This document shows positions 8,401-15,877 of a DNA stretch of 64,000 bases, in pieces; within the stretch, counting starts at the first letter, position 1, and each line of letters starts with the position of its first letter. The notes beneath the pieces are model-generated. The model did not search any database and was not told the DNA's origin. It worked only from the letters and a program-made list of their open reading frames with translations. Source of the stretch: Kumtagia sp044326205 (GTDB lineage Bacteria > Pseudomonadota > Alphaproteobacteria > Rhizobiales > Rhizobiaceae). Position numbers and translations under genes: made by a program. The DNA lies in assembly GCF_044326205.1 (NCBI RefSeq), contig NZ_JBIRCY010000006.1, positions 62,001 to 126,000 of the forward strand. Direction: 5' to 3'.

Positions 8401-11002
8401 GCGCCGTCGCGTCAGTGTTCTTCGGAAGGATGGCGTCGACGATGTTGAATGTCGGAGCCATGAACAGGCTGAGGATCAGCAGAGCCTGCCATTGCGCGGC
8501 CTGCGTGAACGGCAGCAGAGCCCAGCCGGCGATCGTCGCCATCACCCAGAAGATCGGGGTGATCGAGCGCCTGAGATTGTCCACCATCTTCCAGCGCGAC
8601 AGCGCCGGAACGCCGGAGGTCGGGTCCATGATAAAGCTGAGGAGCTGCCAGTCGCCCCGCGCCCAGCGATGGTGCCGGGAGGCGTCGACCGAATAGCGGG
8701 TCGGATAATCCTCCACCACCTCTACGTCGGTAACCAGTGCGCAACGGCTATAGGCGCCTTCAAGCAGATCGTGGCTGAGCACGGTGTTTTCGGGGATGCG
8801 CCCCCGCAGCGCCGCCTCGAAGGCGTCGACGTGATAGAGCCCCTTGCCGGTGAAGGTGCCTTCCCCGAAAACGTCCTGATAGAGGTCGGAGACGGTGAAG
8901 ACGTAGGGGTCGAGGCCGCGATTGGCCGAGAAGACGCGCTGGAAGAACGAGGCCTCGTCGCCGGTGGTCAGCGAGGCGGTGACGCGCGGCTGCAGGATCG
9001 AATAGCCGTGGGTGACCTTGCCGGTCGTCGCGTCGAACTCCGGGCGGTTGAGCGGATGCGACAGCTTGCCGACCAGTTCGGTGACCACGTCGCGCGTCAT
9101 CTTGGTGTCGGCGTCGAGCGTCATCACGTAGACAACGTCGTTCGGCAGCGGCTGCTCGGTCGGCAGGAAGGTGGTGTCGGCGTCGCCACGCAGCAGCATG
9201 TTCAACTCATGCAGCTTGCCGCGCTTGCGCTCCCATCCCATCCAGCAACCTTCCGACTCATTGAAGAGCCGGCGGCGATGCAGGATGTAGAATTTCGGCA
9301 GTCCCTCCGAGGGATAGCGCTCGTTCAGCAGCGCGATCTCTTCCCGGGCGTGTTCGAGGATCTCCAGATCGGCGGTGCTCTGCTCGGTATCGCTGTCCGG
9401 CCAGTCCGACAGCAGCGCGAAATGCAGCGCGCCTTTCATGTTGGCGAGATGATGAACTTCGAGCGTGCGTACCGCTTCCTCAACGTCGTCGCGCGAGTTG
9501 ATCAACGACGGCACCACGACCAGCGTGCGCGCCCGGGACGGGATACCCTCCTTGAACTCGTAGCCCGGCAAGCGGGTGGGTTCGAGGAACAGCAGCACGA
9601 CCGTGTTGAAGAAGGACATCGCGCCGTCGCTTGCCGGCACCGCGAACAGGATCAGCATCAGCGCGATCGCCCAACCCGGCAGGCCGATGCCCTCCAGCGC
9701 CATGCCGCTCGCGACAAGCAGCACCACGGTCAGGATAAAGACCGGCACGGCGATGCCCAGCCAGCCGGTGGAACGGAAAGCCCGCACCAGGCGGCGGCCG
9801 AAACCGGGCTTGTAGCCGATCGCCCTTTCCAGTTCGGGACGACGCTCGCCGACCAGGAAAAAGCCGACATCCGTGCCTTGCGGCGCGCCCTCATCGTCCA
9901 GGACATCGCCCGGCCGCGACGACATGCCGGCAAGCTCGGTCGCCCGCTTGGCAACCTCGAACTCTGACAGGTTGGAGCGGCGGGCCAGTTCCTCGATCTC
10001 GCCGCGATACTGGTTGCGCGATTCGAAATCGAGAGCGGCATAGTCGCCACGCTGGCGCAGCTGCTCGTCGATGCGGCTGACGCCCTCGAACCAGTCCGGC
10101 CAGTCGACATCGTTGATGAGGCGCAGGCCTCGAATGATGTTGCCAGCCGTGACGTTGCCGCTGGACAGCGTATGATGCTCGCCGAGCGTGATTTCTTCCG
10201 CGTCCGATCCGGACTTTTCCAGTTCCTCCTCGAGCCAGATCAGCGCTTCACCGGCATTGTGGGAGCCGTCGCGCAAGCGGTAGAGAAGCTGCGTCGCAAA
10301 GGTGGTGTCGCGGGCATGCGCCGCGTAGCCCGACATGATCTTGCGCCGGTCCTCGCCGTCGCCGGAGGCCAGAACCCGGTCGGCGACGTCATTTGCGATG
10401 TGCCGCATCTCGCGCGCCCGCTTGACGCGGACTGCGATGCGGCGAAGGTTCTCGACCAGCACGAAGCGCAGCAGCGACGGCAGCGCCCACAACTCGCCGA
10501 TACGGAACGGCTCCACGCTCTGGTAGCCGTCGACCAGGGCCTTCAGCATCTGCGACGACACGGCGCTGTCGGAATGCGCCACATAGGCCCAGGCAACTGC
10601 CAGGGCGCGCGGTACCTCGCCGCCGCCCGGCACCTTCATCGACGGAAGTTGCCTGTAAAAGCGTCGCGGCAGATCGCGCTTGATCTGGAAAATCGTCTCC
10701 TCGACCAGATAATTGTTGTCGAGCAGCCATTGCGCGGCAGGCGTTATCGGCTCGCCCCGCGCCTGCGCGGCGTTGGTCGAGCGATAGGTCTCCAGAATCT
10801 TGGCCGCGTTCTCGCGGTGCCGCGCCTGAAAGTCGAATTCCTTCAACCCGTAGAGGCTCTCAATCTCGTTGCGGGCAAGGCTTGCGCCCAGCGCCCGCAA
10901 ACGGTCCTCCTGAAGGAAGGTCGATCGGATGGGCTGCTCAGCTTCGGCAGGAAACAGCAAGGTCGCAGTCTGGGTGGCTTCGGGCCGAGCCTGAATATTC
11001 AT
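2402..11002 (-). CDS. ndvB: NdvB/ChvB, cyclic beta-1,2-glucan synthase
   Basis: Giant inner-membrane enzyme that primes, elongates, trims by phosphorolysis and cyclises beta-1,2-glucan from UDP-glucose. At 2866 residues it has the usual NdvB size. Membrane segments lie around residues 414-475 and 814-985. Between them is a GT84-type transferase with 'LDADTKMTRD' near 628 and 'RWARGDWQL' near 779. A glycoamylase-like cyclisation/length-control domain spans about 1100-1480. Two carbohydrate-binding beta domains and a C-terminal GH94 phosphorylase domain follow, with the catalytic 'GGDWNDGMN' near 2544. I start at the ATG at 11000-11002 (MNIQARPEAT). An in-frame codon 57 bases earlier would add a peptide that does not look coding. 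ndvA lies downstream on the same strand. Confidence 0.94.
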   Translation of the reverse strand: MNIQARPEATQTATLLFPAEAEQPIRSTFLQEDRLRALGASLARNEIESLYGLKEFDFQARHRENAAKILETYRSTNAAQARGEPITPAAQWLLDNNYLVEETIFQIKRDLPRRFYRQLPSMKVPGGGEVPRALAVAWAYVAHSDSAVSSQMLKALVDGYQSVEPFRIGELWALPSLLRFVLVENLRRIAVRVKRAREMRHIANDVADRVLASGDGEDRRKIMSGYAAHARDTTFATQLLYRLRDGSHNAGEALIWLEEELEKSGSDAEEITLGEHHTLSSGNVTAGNIIRGLRLINDVDWPDWFEGVSRIDEQLRQRGDYAALDFESRNQYRGEIEELARRSNLSEFEVAKRATELAGMSSRPGDVLDDEGAPQGTDVGFFLVGERRPELERAIGYKPGFGRRLVRAFRSTGWLGIAVPVFILTVVLLVASGMALEGIGLPGWAIALMLILFAVPASDGAMSFFNTVVLLFLEPTRLPGYEFKEGIPSRARTLVVVPSLINSRDDVEEAVRTLEVHHLANMKGALHFALLSDWPDSDTEQSTADLEILEHAREEIALLNERYPSEGLPKFYILHRRRLFNESEGCWMGWERKRGKLHELNMLLRGDADTTFLPTEQPLPNDVVYVMTLDADTKMTRDVVTELVGKLSHPLNRPEFDATTGKVTHGYSILQPRVTASLTTGDEASFFQRVFSANRGLDPYVFTVSDLYQDVFGEGTFTGKGLYHVDAFEAALRGRIPENTVLSHDLLEGAYSRCALVTDVEVVEDYPTRYSVDASRHHRWARGDWQLLSFIMDPTSGVPALSRWKMVDNLRRSITPIFWVMATIAGWALLPFTQAAQWQALLILSLFMAPTFNIVDAILPKNTDATARGHFNALFQDTVFGTAMVALKIVLMAHSAWMMGDAIIRTLYRLFVSHKHMLEWRTASQAQKSGDNSLTSYYRMMYGAVIIAVVGLVIPVMADSTGAFVAFFFAIFWAGSPAFAWLISRSAETEDRLRVSKSDRKALRVVARRTWAYFEAHVTAEQHFLPPDNFQETPLPLVAPRTSPTNIGVYLLSTVSARDFGWISLSEAVTRIDQTMATIEGMERFKGHLYNWYETNTLRPLYPLYISAVDSGNLAGHLVAVAAACNEWAEAPSVHLQGEFDGLLDTVTILEESLDELPDDRRQLRPLRQRLRDRIEGVRRAVETIKGQPEMASIRTINLTVLAGEIRKLAGAMHAEVGSEKSEVLAEWAEKLLATCEAHVHDAHSDDRAVEALRAKLIELRDRTRKFAFEMNFSFLLRQDRKLLSIGYRVEQHQLDEACYDLLASEARLTSLFAIAKGDIQTDHWFRLGRPIVEIGFQGALLSWSGSMFEYLMPPLAMKEPQGGILNQTNKLIVHRQIQYGRQKRVPWGISEAAYNARDREMTYQYTNFGVPGLGLKRGLAQNTVIAPYATILAAQFMPHEAMRNLERLRAVGALGRYGFHDAVDYTPQRVPEGTDHAVVYNYYAHHQGMSIVAVANAIFEGRMRDRFHSDPVIEAAELLLQEKAPRHIPVATVRTEADDEVGVEEDETMNDSRMILNPAHALRATNVMSNGRYSVMVTALGAGYSRWQDFAVTRWRGDPSEDRDGTFIFLRDVETSDWWSATVEPRRAEGEKVYAHFTDDKATFVKTVGTLRSEVECIVVSEGNGEGRRVSIYNEGDVDRHIEVTSFAEFVLGPDANDVAHPLFSKMFVETEIGRGGNAIFARRGKRAPDDPEIEAAHFVTDAFGIARETEAETDRRAFIGRGRSIADPAAFDDGATLGGSAGFVLDPVMALRRRVRVPANKKVQLTFWTVVGANRGEIDAVVALLDHPESFARQAMLSWTRSQVQTRHMGLSLADAANVQRLARYLIYPDPFMRTAPETIASGLGKQSALWPMAISGDFPIFTVRIGDVADLEIVAQALRYQEYMRARGLVADLVILNEQAASYVQDLQQAIESLCENSRARGSELGPRQHIFAVRRDLMDEDSYRTLLAVARIVLHTRNGTVFDQVERAEAEALAARDALRVVADTSGAATATPATAVADIRPVARLAERRNIAADGSGLELWNGFGGFADGGRNYVVRLAGTRSTPQPWINVIANASFGFHTSAEGASFTWSRNSRDFQLTPWSNDPVSNRPGEAFYVYDHASRKLYSPFAAVARDPAVTYEARHGQGVSTFLATRGTVSLELTQIVDPKDSVKLARLKLRNTGSLAARFTVYAYAEWVLGNNRALSAPNIVPSLDAETGALLARNPYSLDFSDRVAFLASDDKADSLTTDRGEFLGPEGSVEWPVTAMAGQTLSGKVEAGVDPCAAMARDIEIAPGSEVTLLWLMGDAGSAQEATALVVRHRAKDFDERLAENKAAWRGFLDTLQVETPDKALDAMVNNWLPYQSLACRIRARSAFYQASGAFGFRDQLQDTLAFMLHDPDLAHEQILNAAARQFTEGDVQHWWLPRSGAGVRTMISDDVVWLAYATAHFIDVTGDRTILDTKIPFISGPALKEGEHDAFFTPEPTRETATLYEHCARALDLAIARSAPSGLPLILGGDWNDGMNGVGAHGKGESVWLGWFLLKALGDFAPIARARKDEAHATKWEAHEKALKKALEHSAWDGAWYRRGSYDDGSPLGSHKSDECQIDSIAQSWSVLAGGDPKRSAQAMESAFERLVDPELDIVKLFTPAFSKTKKEPGYIKNYPPGVRENGGQYTHASTWFVIALAKMGRTDDAWRCFRMLNPVNHAADESAAERYRVEPYVVAADIYSSDDKGGRGGWTWYTGSAGWLYRAAVEGILGITRKGSEVIVNPAIPGDWKGYSATLVLDGESYRIRVSREEGAKAATVEVNGKKLKDGSFRIAGAKTGARRSNVIPLRGTGS

Positions 11003-11230
11003 GAAACGACAGATTCCAGGGTACAGACAGGGAGGCCACGGCGAATGCCGCAGCCGCAATCAACGCATAACCGCTTCAGATGGCAAAAGTTGCATTGCAA
11101 CACCAGCCGATCCTCAAATTCAGCCGCGACACAATGTTTTTCGAAACTCGACCGTTCCGGCAGTCTGCCGAAACCAGCCGAACTCGTCCGGTCGGCGATG
11201 CAAAGCGGCGAGATTTTGGCTTTTTCGTGA
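11003..11230. other. hutD-ndvB intergenic region
   Basis: About 230 bases between the hut terminator and the ndvB start. No gene is supported. It must contain the ndvB promoter and leader; I see no clear sigma-70 hexamers and no obvious regulator site. Confidence 0.4.
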
Positions 11231-11264
11231 TAAAAATAAGCGCGTCCCAAATATCGCGGACGCG
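11231..11264 (-). terminator. Rho-independent terminator of the hut operon
   Basis: Read on the minus strand, CGCGTCC pairs with GGACGCG (plus-strand 11258-11264 and 11241-11247) around a 10-base loop and is followed by a T-rich run (CTTATTTTTATC). It starts four bases after the hutD stop codon, exactly where a terminator for the hutIHGUD transcript is expected. Confidence 0.62.
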
Positions 11265-11267
11265 TGG

Positions 11268-11855
11268 TCAGACGCGCCGGATTTCGACCGTGTAGACCAG
11301 GGCGAACGGATCGGGCCGGAGCCTTGCTTCGGTCCGGCCATTCGACCAGATCGCAGTGTCGTGGTGGGCGAGATCGGTCTGTCCATCACCCGTGTCCACT
11401 TGCAATCGCCCTTCGGCGCAAAAGATGGCCGCGTCATGGCCGCCGGCCGCGATTTCCACGGGTTCCACCAGATGCAGACGGCGGACGGCATGCGCGACGC
11501 GGCCCCGCCGCGACATGACGTTGAGGTCGAGAACGGGGCCGGCAACCAGTTCCGCCGAAGCGGAAACGTCAGCCGCAAAGAAATGAGGATCTGACGATTT
11601 GGTCAGTTCGATCGGTACGTTCGCTCCGACCCGCAACCGAATCCCCTCGCCTTCCAGGATCGACAAAGTCCGATCGATGCCCGGAAACGTCGAGAACGGC
11701 CCGTCCGTTTCGACGTTAGCCATCGACAGCCGCCAGTCGAAATCGTTGAGGCCGCCGCCCGGCGGCGACACCGCTATTTCCGCCGTCGTGCCGCCGCCGT
11801 TCTTCCAGCGCATGACGCGATGGTCGGCGGCGCGGATGACGGTGAGCCCACTCAC
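11268..11855 (-). CDS. hutD: HutD family protein, histidine-utilisation accessory protein
   Basis: HutD (Ves-like bicupin fold) is not a pathway enzyme. In Pseudomonas it is reported to limit over-expression of hut, probably by binding a pathway intermediate such as urocanate or formylglutamate. The 195-residue protein carries the family's N-terminal 'RVMRWKNGGGTT' and an internal 'FDWRLSMANV', both conserved in HutD. The start codon is GTG at 11853-11855 and overlaps the hutU stop in a GTGA junction, so translation is probably coupled. It is the last gene of the hutI-H-G-U-D run, with a terminator directly downstream. Confidence 0.85.
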   Translation of the reverse strand: MSGLTVIRAADHRVMRWKNGGGTTAEIAVSPPGGGLNDFDWRLSMANVETDGPFSTFPGIDRTLSILEGEGIRLRVGANVPIELTKSSDPHFFAADVSASAELVAGPVLDLNVMSRRGRVAHAVRRLHLVEPVEIAAGGHDAAIFCAEGRLQVDTGDGQTDLAHHDTAIWSNGRTEARLRPDPFALVYTVEIRRV

Positions 11856-13522
11856 CCGAGGATGCCGGGCAGGTTCAACTGGTGTTCGCGAGCACAGTCA
11901 AGCGCGATGTCGTAGCCCGCATCGGCATGGCGCATGACGCCGGTCGCCGGGTCGTTCCACAACACCCGCTCCAGTCTGCGCGCCGCGTCCTCAGTGCCGT
12001 CGGCGACGATGACCATGCCGGCATGCTGCGAAAAGCCCATGCCGACGCCACCGCCATGATGCAGCGACACCCAGGTTGCGCCCGAGGCCGTGTTGAGCAG
12101 CGCGTTGAGTAGCGGCCAGTCGGACACCGCGTCTGACCCATCCTTCATCGATTCGGTCTCGCGGTTGGGCGAGGCGACCGAACCGGAATCCAGATGGTCG
12201 CGGCCGATGACTACCGGCGCCTTCAACTCGCCTTTGGCCACCATCTCGTTGAAGGCAAGCCCCAGGCGGTGGCGGTCGCCTAGCCCGACCCAGCAGATGC
12301 GCGCCGGCAGCCCCTGGAACGAGATGCGCTTGCGCGCCATGTCCAGCCAGTTGTGCAGATGTGTGTTGCCGGGCGTAAGCTCCTTCACCCTGGCGTCGGT
12401 GCGGTAGATATCCTCAGGATCTCCCGACAGAGCCGCCCAGCGGAACGGGCCGATGCCGCGGCAGAACAGCGGACGGATATAGGCCGGAACGAAGCCCGGG
12501 AACGCAAAGGCGTTCTCGAATCCTTCGTCCTTCGCCACCTGTCGAATGTTGTTGCCGTAATCGAGCGTCGGCACGCCGGCGTTCCAGAAGCCGACCATCG
12601 CCTCGACATGCTCGCGCATCGACGCGCGGGCAGCGCGCTCCACAGCCTTGGGATCGCTGACGCGCTTCTCGCGCCATTCGGCCAGCGACCAGCCTTTCGG
12701 CAGATAGCCGTTCAGCGGATCATGCGCCGACGTCTGGTCGGTCAGCATGTCCGGCCGCACGCCGCGGCGCAGCAGTTCCGGCACGATGTCGGCGGCGTTG
12801 CCGAGCAGGCCAACGGACTTCGCCTCGCCGGCCTTGGTCCAGCGGTCGATCATCGACAGCGCCTCGTCCAGCGTGTCGGCACGCTCGTCGACGTATCGCG
12901 TGCGCAGACGGAAATCGATCGAGTCGGGATTGCATTCGATGGCGAGGCAGGAGGCGCCGGCCATGACGGCGGCCAGCGGTTGCGCTCCGCCCATGCCGCC
13001 GAGACCGGCGGTCAGTATCCACTTACCCTTGAGATTGCCGCCATAGTGCTGGCGGCCGGCCTCGACGAAGGTTTCGTAGGTGCCTTGCACGATACCTTGC
13101 GTGCCGATGTAGATCCATGAACCGGCCGTCATCTGGCCGTACATCATCAGGCCCTTCCTATCGAGCTCGTTGAAATGCGCCCAGTCGGCCCAGTGCGGCA
13201 CAAGATTGGAGTTGGCGATCAGCACGCGCGGCGCGTCGGCATGGGTGCGGAAGACACCGACCGGCTTTCCCGACTGCACCAGCAGCGTCTGGTCGTTCTC
13301 CAGCGTCTTCAGCGAATCCACGATGCGGTCAAAGTCGTTCCAGGTGCGCGCCGCGCGGCCGATGCCGCCATAGACCACCAGTTCGTTCGGGTTCTCGGCG
13401 ACGTCCGGATCGAGATTGTTCATCAGCATCCGGAGCGGCGCTTCGGTCGTCCAATATTTCGCGTTGAGCTTCTCGCCACGCGGCGCGCGGACTTCGCGGA
13501 TGTTGTGGCGCGGGTTGGTCAT
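11852..13522 (-). CDS. hutU: Urocanate hydratase
   Basis: Second step of histidine degradation: urocanate plus water gives 4-imidazolone-5-propionate, using tightly bound NAD+ as the electrophile. The 556-residue protein has the normal length. The NAD-binding glycine-rich segment 'GLGGMGGAQPLA' and the long conserved urocanase core are present. The start is the ATG at 13520-13522 (MTNPRHNIRE), preceded by AAGGAG at good spacing; an upstream in-frame codon lacks this. The stop overlaps the hutD GTG. hutG lies 28 bases upstream on the same strand. Cytoplasmic enzyme, expected to be induced through HutC. Confidence 0.96.
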   Translation of the reverse strand: MTNPRHNIREVRAPRGEKLNAKYWTTEAPLRMLMNNLDPDVAENPNELVVYGGIGRAARTWNDFDRIVDSLKTLENDQTLLVQSGKPVGVFRTHADAPRVLIANSNLVPHWADWAHFNELDRKGLMMYGQMTAGSWIYIGTQGIVQGTYETFVEAGRQHYGGNLKGKWILTAGLGGMGGAQPLAAVMAGASCLAIECNPDSIDFRLRTRYVDERADTLDEALSMIDRWTKAGEAKSVGLLGNAADIVPELLRRGVRPDMLTDQTSAHDPLNGYLPKGWSLAEWREKRVSDPKAVERAARASMREHVEAMVGFWNAGVPTLDYGNNIRQVAKDEGFENAFAFPGFVPAYIRPLFCRGIGPFRWAALSGDPEDIYRTDARVKELTPGNTHLHNWLDMARKRISFQGLPARICWVGLGDRHRLGLAFNEMVAKGELKAPVVIGRDHLDSGSVASPNRETESMKDGSDAVSDWPLLNALLNTASGATWVSLHHGGGVGMGFSQHAGMVIVADGTEDAARRLERVLWNDPATGVMRHADAGYDIALDCAREHQLNLPGILG

Positions 13523-13550
13523 GATGCGCTCCTTCGATGGCGGGCGATGT

Positions 13551-14345
13551 TCAGGCGGCGAGCCGCCGGGCAATGGTTTCGAGTTCGGTCAGGATTGCCT
13601 TGAGATGGACGCGCAGCCGCTCCGCCTTCGCCTCGTCATAGGCGAACGGCAGAGACTCGCCAGCAAGGTGCGTCGACTGCGTCAGTTCCATCTGGATGGC
13701 GTGGACGCCCTTCGCGGGCTGCCCATAGTGGCGCGTCGTCCAGCCGCCCTTGAAGCGGCCATTGACGATATGCGTGTAACCTTCTGCTTTCGCGCAGGTT
13801 TCGCGCACCGCCGCCTCGATCTCCGGAGCGCAGGTTGACCCATTGTTGGTGCCGATGTTGAAGTTCGGCAGCTTCCCGTCGAACAGGAACGGGCATACGG
13901 AACGGATGGAATGGCAATCGTAGAGGATGGCGACGCCGTGCTCCGCCTTCACGCGCTCGATCTCGGCGGCGAGAGCGGCGTGATAGGGCTGATGAAAGGC
14001 CTCTAGCCGCGCGGCGACATCCGCCTCGGTCGGCACCTCCCGCCAGATCGGCTGGTCATCGAAGTCGGTGAGCGGCACGAGGCCAGTGGTGTTCTGGCCC
14101 GGATAGAGGCTTTGCCCCGACGGGTCGCGGTTGGCGTCGATGACGTAGCGGTGGAACGTGGCGCGCACCATCGTCGCGCCGGGCAGCAGTCCGTCATAGA
14201 GCCGGTCGACATGCCAGTCCGTATCGCGGAACTTTTGGCCTTCGTCGTTCAAGCGCGCCCATATGTCGTCGGGCACATGCGTGCCGACATGCGGAAAACC
14301 GAGGATGACCGGCGACGAGCCACGTGTGACTTCGACAGGAATCAT
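13551..14345 (-). CDS. hutG: N-formylglutamate deformylase
   Basis: Last step of the five-enzyme histidine pathway: N-formyl-L-glutamate is hydrolysed to glutamate and formate. The 264-residue protein belongs to the N-formylglutamate amidohydrolase family, with 'GFPHVGTHVP' near the start, 'DTDWHVDRLYDGL', 'YDCHSIRS' and 'MELTQSTHL', which carry the expected His, Asp and Glu metal-binding and catalytic residues. The ATG at 14343-14345 overlaps the hutH stop by four bases. Together with hutF across the regulatory region it shows that formiminoglutamate is first deaminated and then deformylated, not cleaved directly to formamide. Confidence 0.94.
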   Translation of the reverse strand: MIPVEVTRGSSPVILGFPHVGTHVPDDIWARLNDEGQKFRDTDWHVDRLYDGLLPGATMVRATFHRYVIDANRDPSGQSLYPGQNTTGLVPLTDFDDQPIWREVPTEADVAARLEAFHQPYHAALAAEIERVKAEHGVAILYDCHSIRSVCPFLFDGKLPNFNIGTNNGSTCAPEIEAAVRETCAKAEGYTHIVNGRFKGGWTTRHYGQPAKGVHAIQMELTQSTHLAGESLPFAYDEAKAERLRVHLKAILTELETIARRLAA

Positions 14346-15877
14346 GCTCCCAACCCCGGCAGTATCCCCGCGCTCACGCTTGCATCGAGCCTGCCCGACA
14401 GCACCAACTCCGCTCCCGCGGCCAGATCGTCCGCCATGAAGCGGTCTACCTCCAGATCGGGCACGGCCGCTCGGATCGCGGCATGCGCCTTGAGCAACTC
14501 GGTTCCGGTCCTCAACGGCGCGCGGAAATCCACGCCCTGCGCGGCGGTGATCGCCTCGATGCCGATGATGCCGGCGAGATTCTCCGTCATCTGCAGCAGG
14601 CGTCGCGCACCGTGGCAGGCCATGGAAACGTGGTCTTCCTGGTTGGCGGAGGTCGGCGTCGAATCCACCGAAGCCGGATGCGACATCTGCTTGTTTTCGC
14701 TCATCAAAGCCGCAGACGTCACCTCGGCGATCATCAATCCGGAGTTCAGCCCCGGCTTCTTCGCCAGGAAGGCCGGCAGACCAAAGGATAGCGCCGGATC
14801 GACCAGGAGCGCGATGCGGCGCTGGGCGATCGCGCCGATCTCGCAGACCGCGATGGCGATCTGGTCGGCGGCGAAAGCCACCGGCTCGGCATGGAAATTG
14901 CCGCCCGATACCACCGACCCATCGCCGAGCACCAGCGGGTTGTCGGTGACGGCGTTGGCCTCGGTCTCCAGCGTCCGCGCGGTCATACGCAACAGGTCGA
15001 GACAGGCGCCGTCGACCTGCGGCTGGCAGCGGATGCAGTATGGGTCCTGCACGCGCTCGTCGCCTTCGAGATGGCTATCGCGGATTTCGGACCCCTTCAG
15101 GAGCGCCCGCAAGGCAGCGGCCGTATCGATCTGGCCGCGGTGCCCGCGCAGTTCGTGGATTTCGGCATGGAACGGCGCGGATGAACCCATCGCCGCATCG
15201 GTCGACAGTGCCCCGGTGATAAGTGCAGCCCGCGCCGCGCGATGCGCGCGGAACAGGCCGGTCAGCGCCAGTGCCGTCGAAACCTGGGTGCCATTGATCA
15301 GCGCCAACCCCTCCTTGGCCGCCAGCACGACCGGCTTCAGCCCGGCCCTTTGCAGCGCGGCCTCGGCCGGCATGCGCGTGCCCTCGTAAAAAACGTCGCC
15401 GACGCCGATCATCGCCGCCGTCATATGGGCCAGCGGGGCAAGGTCGCCCGAAGCGCCGACCGAGCCTTTTTCCGGGATGACCGGCACAATATTTTTCGCC
15501 AGCATCGCCTCGATCAGCGCGATCGTTTCGGGCCGCACCCCAGATGCGCCGCGCCCGAGCGAATTCAGCTTCAGCGCCATGATGAGCCGCACTATCTCCG
15601 GCGCCAGCGGTTCGCCGACGCCGCAGCAATGCGACAGGATCAGATTGCGCTGCAGCGTCTCGACGTCGTTTGCCGGGATGCGCACGCTGGCGAGCTTTCC
15701 GAAGCCGGTGTTGATGCCGTAGACAGGATCGCCTTTGGCGACGATGCCGGCGATCACCGCCGCGCCCGCGGCGATGCGCTCCCGGCCGGCCGGGTCGAGC
15801 GACGGCACGGCGCCGTCGAGGACGGCCTGCCAATCCTGCAGCCGAACCGAGCCGGATTTCAGGACAATCTGGTTCAT
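14342..15877 (-). CDS. hutH: Histidine ammonia-lyase
   Basis: First step: L-histidine is deaminated to trans-urocanate and ammonia. The 511-residue length is typical. The self-forming MIO cofactor comes from the Ala-Ser-Gly in 'GSVGASGDLAPLAHM', and the N-terminal 'YGINTGFGKLAS' supplies the conserved active-site Tyr region. Start at the ATG 15875-15877 (MNQIVLKSGS), preceded by GGAGAGG; the longer open frame upstream is hutI read out of frame. The ATG overlaps the hutI stop (ATGA) and the stop overlaps hutG, so hutI-hutH-hutG are tightly coupled. Confidence 0.96.
   Translation of the reverse strand: MNQIVLKSGSVRLQDWQAVLDGAVPSLDPAGRERIAAGAAVIAGIVAKGDPVYGINTGFGKLASVRIPANDVETLQRNLILSHCCGVGEPLAPEIVRLIMALKLNSLGRGASGVRPETIALIEAMLAKNIVPVIPEKGSVGASGDLAPLAHMTAAMIGVGDVFYEGTRMPAEAALQRAGLKPVVLAAKEGLALINGTQVSTALALTGLFRAHRAARAALITGALSTDAAMGSSAPFHAEIHELRGHRGQIDTAAALRALLKGSEIRDSHLEGDERVQDPYCIRCQPQVDGACLDLLRMTARTLETEANAVTDNPLVLGDGSVVSGGNFHAEPVAFAADQIAIAVCEIGAIAQRRIALLVDPALSFGLPAFLAKKPGLNSGLMIAEVTSAALMSENKQMSHPASVDSTPTSANQEDHVSMACHGARRLLQMTENLAGIIGIEAITAAQGVDFRAPLRTGTELLKAHAAIRAAVPDLEVDRFMADDLAAGAELVLSGRLDASVSAGILPGLGA

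Noticed and set aside
7934..9967. A 677-codon plus-strand open frame within ndvB
   Set aside because: Antisense to a conserved membrane/transferase region of ndvB; composition is typical of a GC-rich shadow frame.
11003..11059. 19-codon N-terminal extension of NdvB
   Set aside because: Peptide does not look coding and the internal ATG (11002) gives the expected N terminus.
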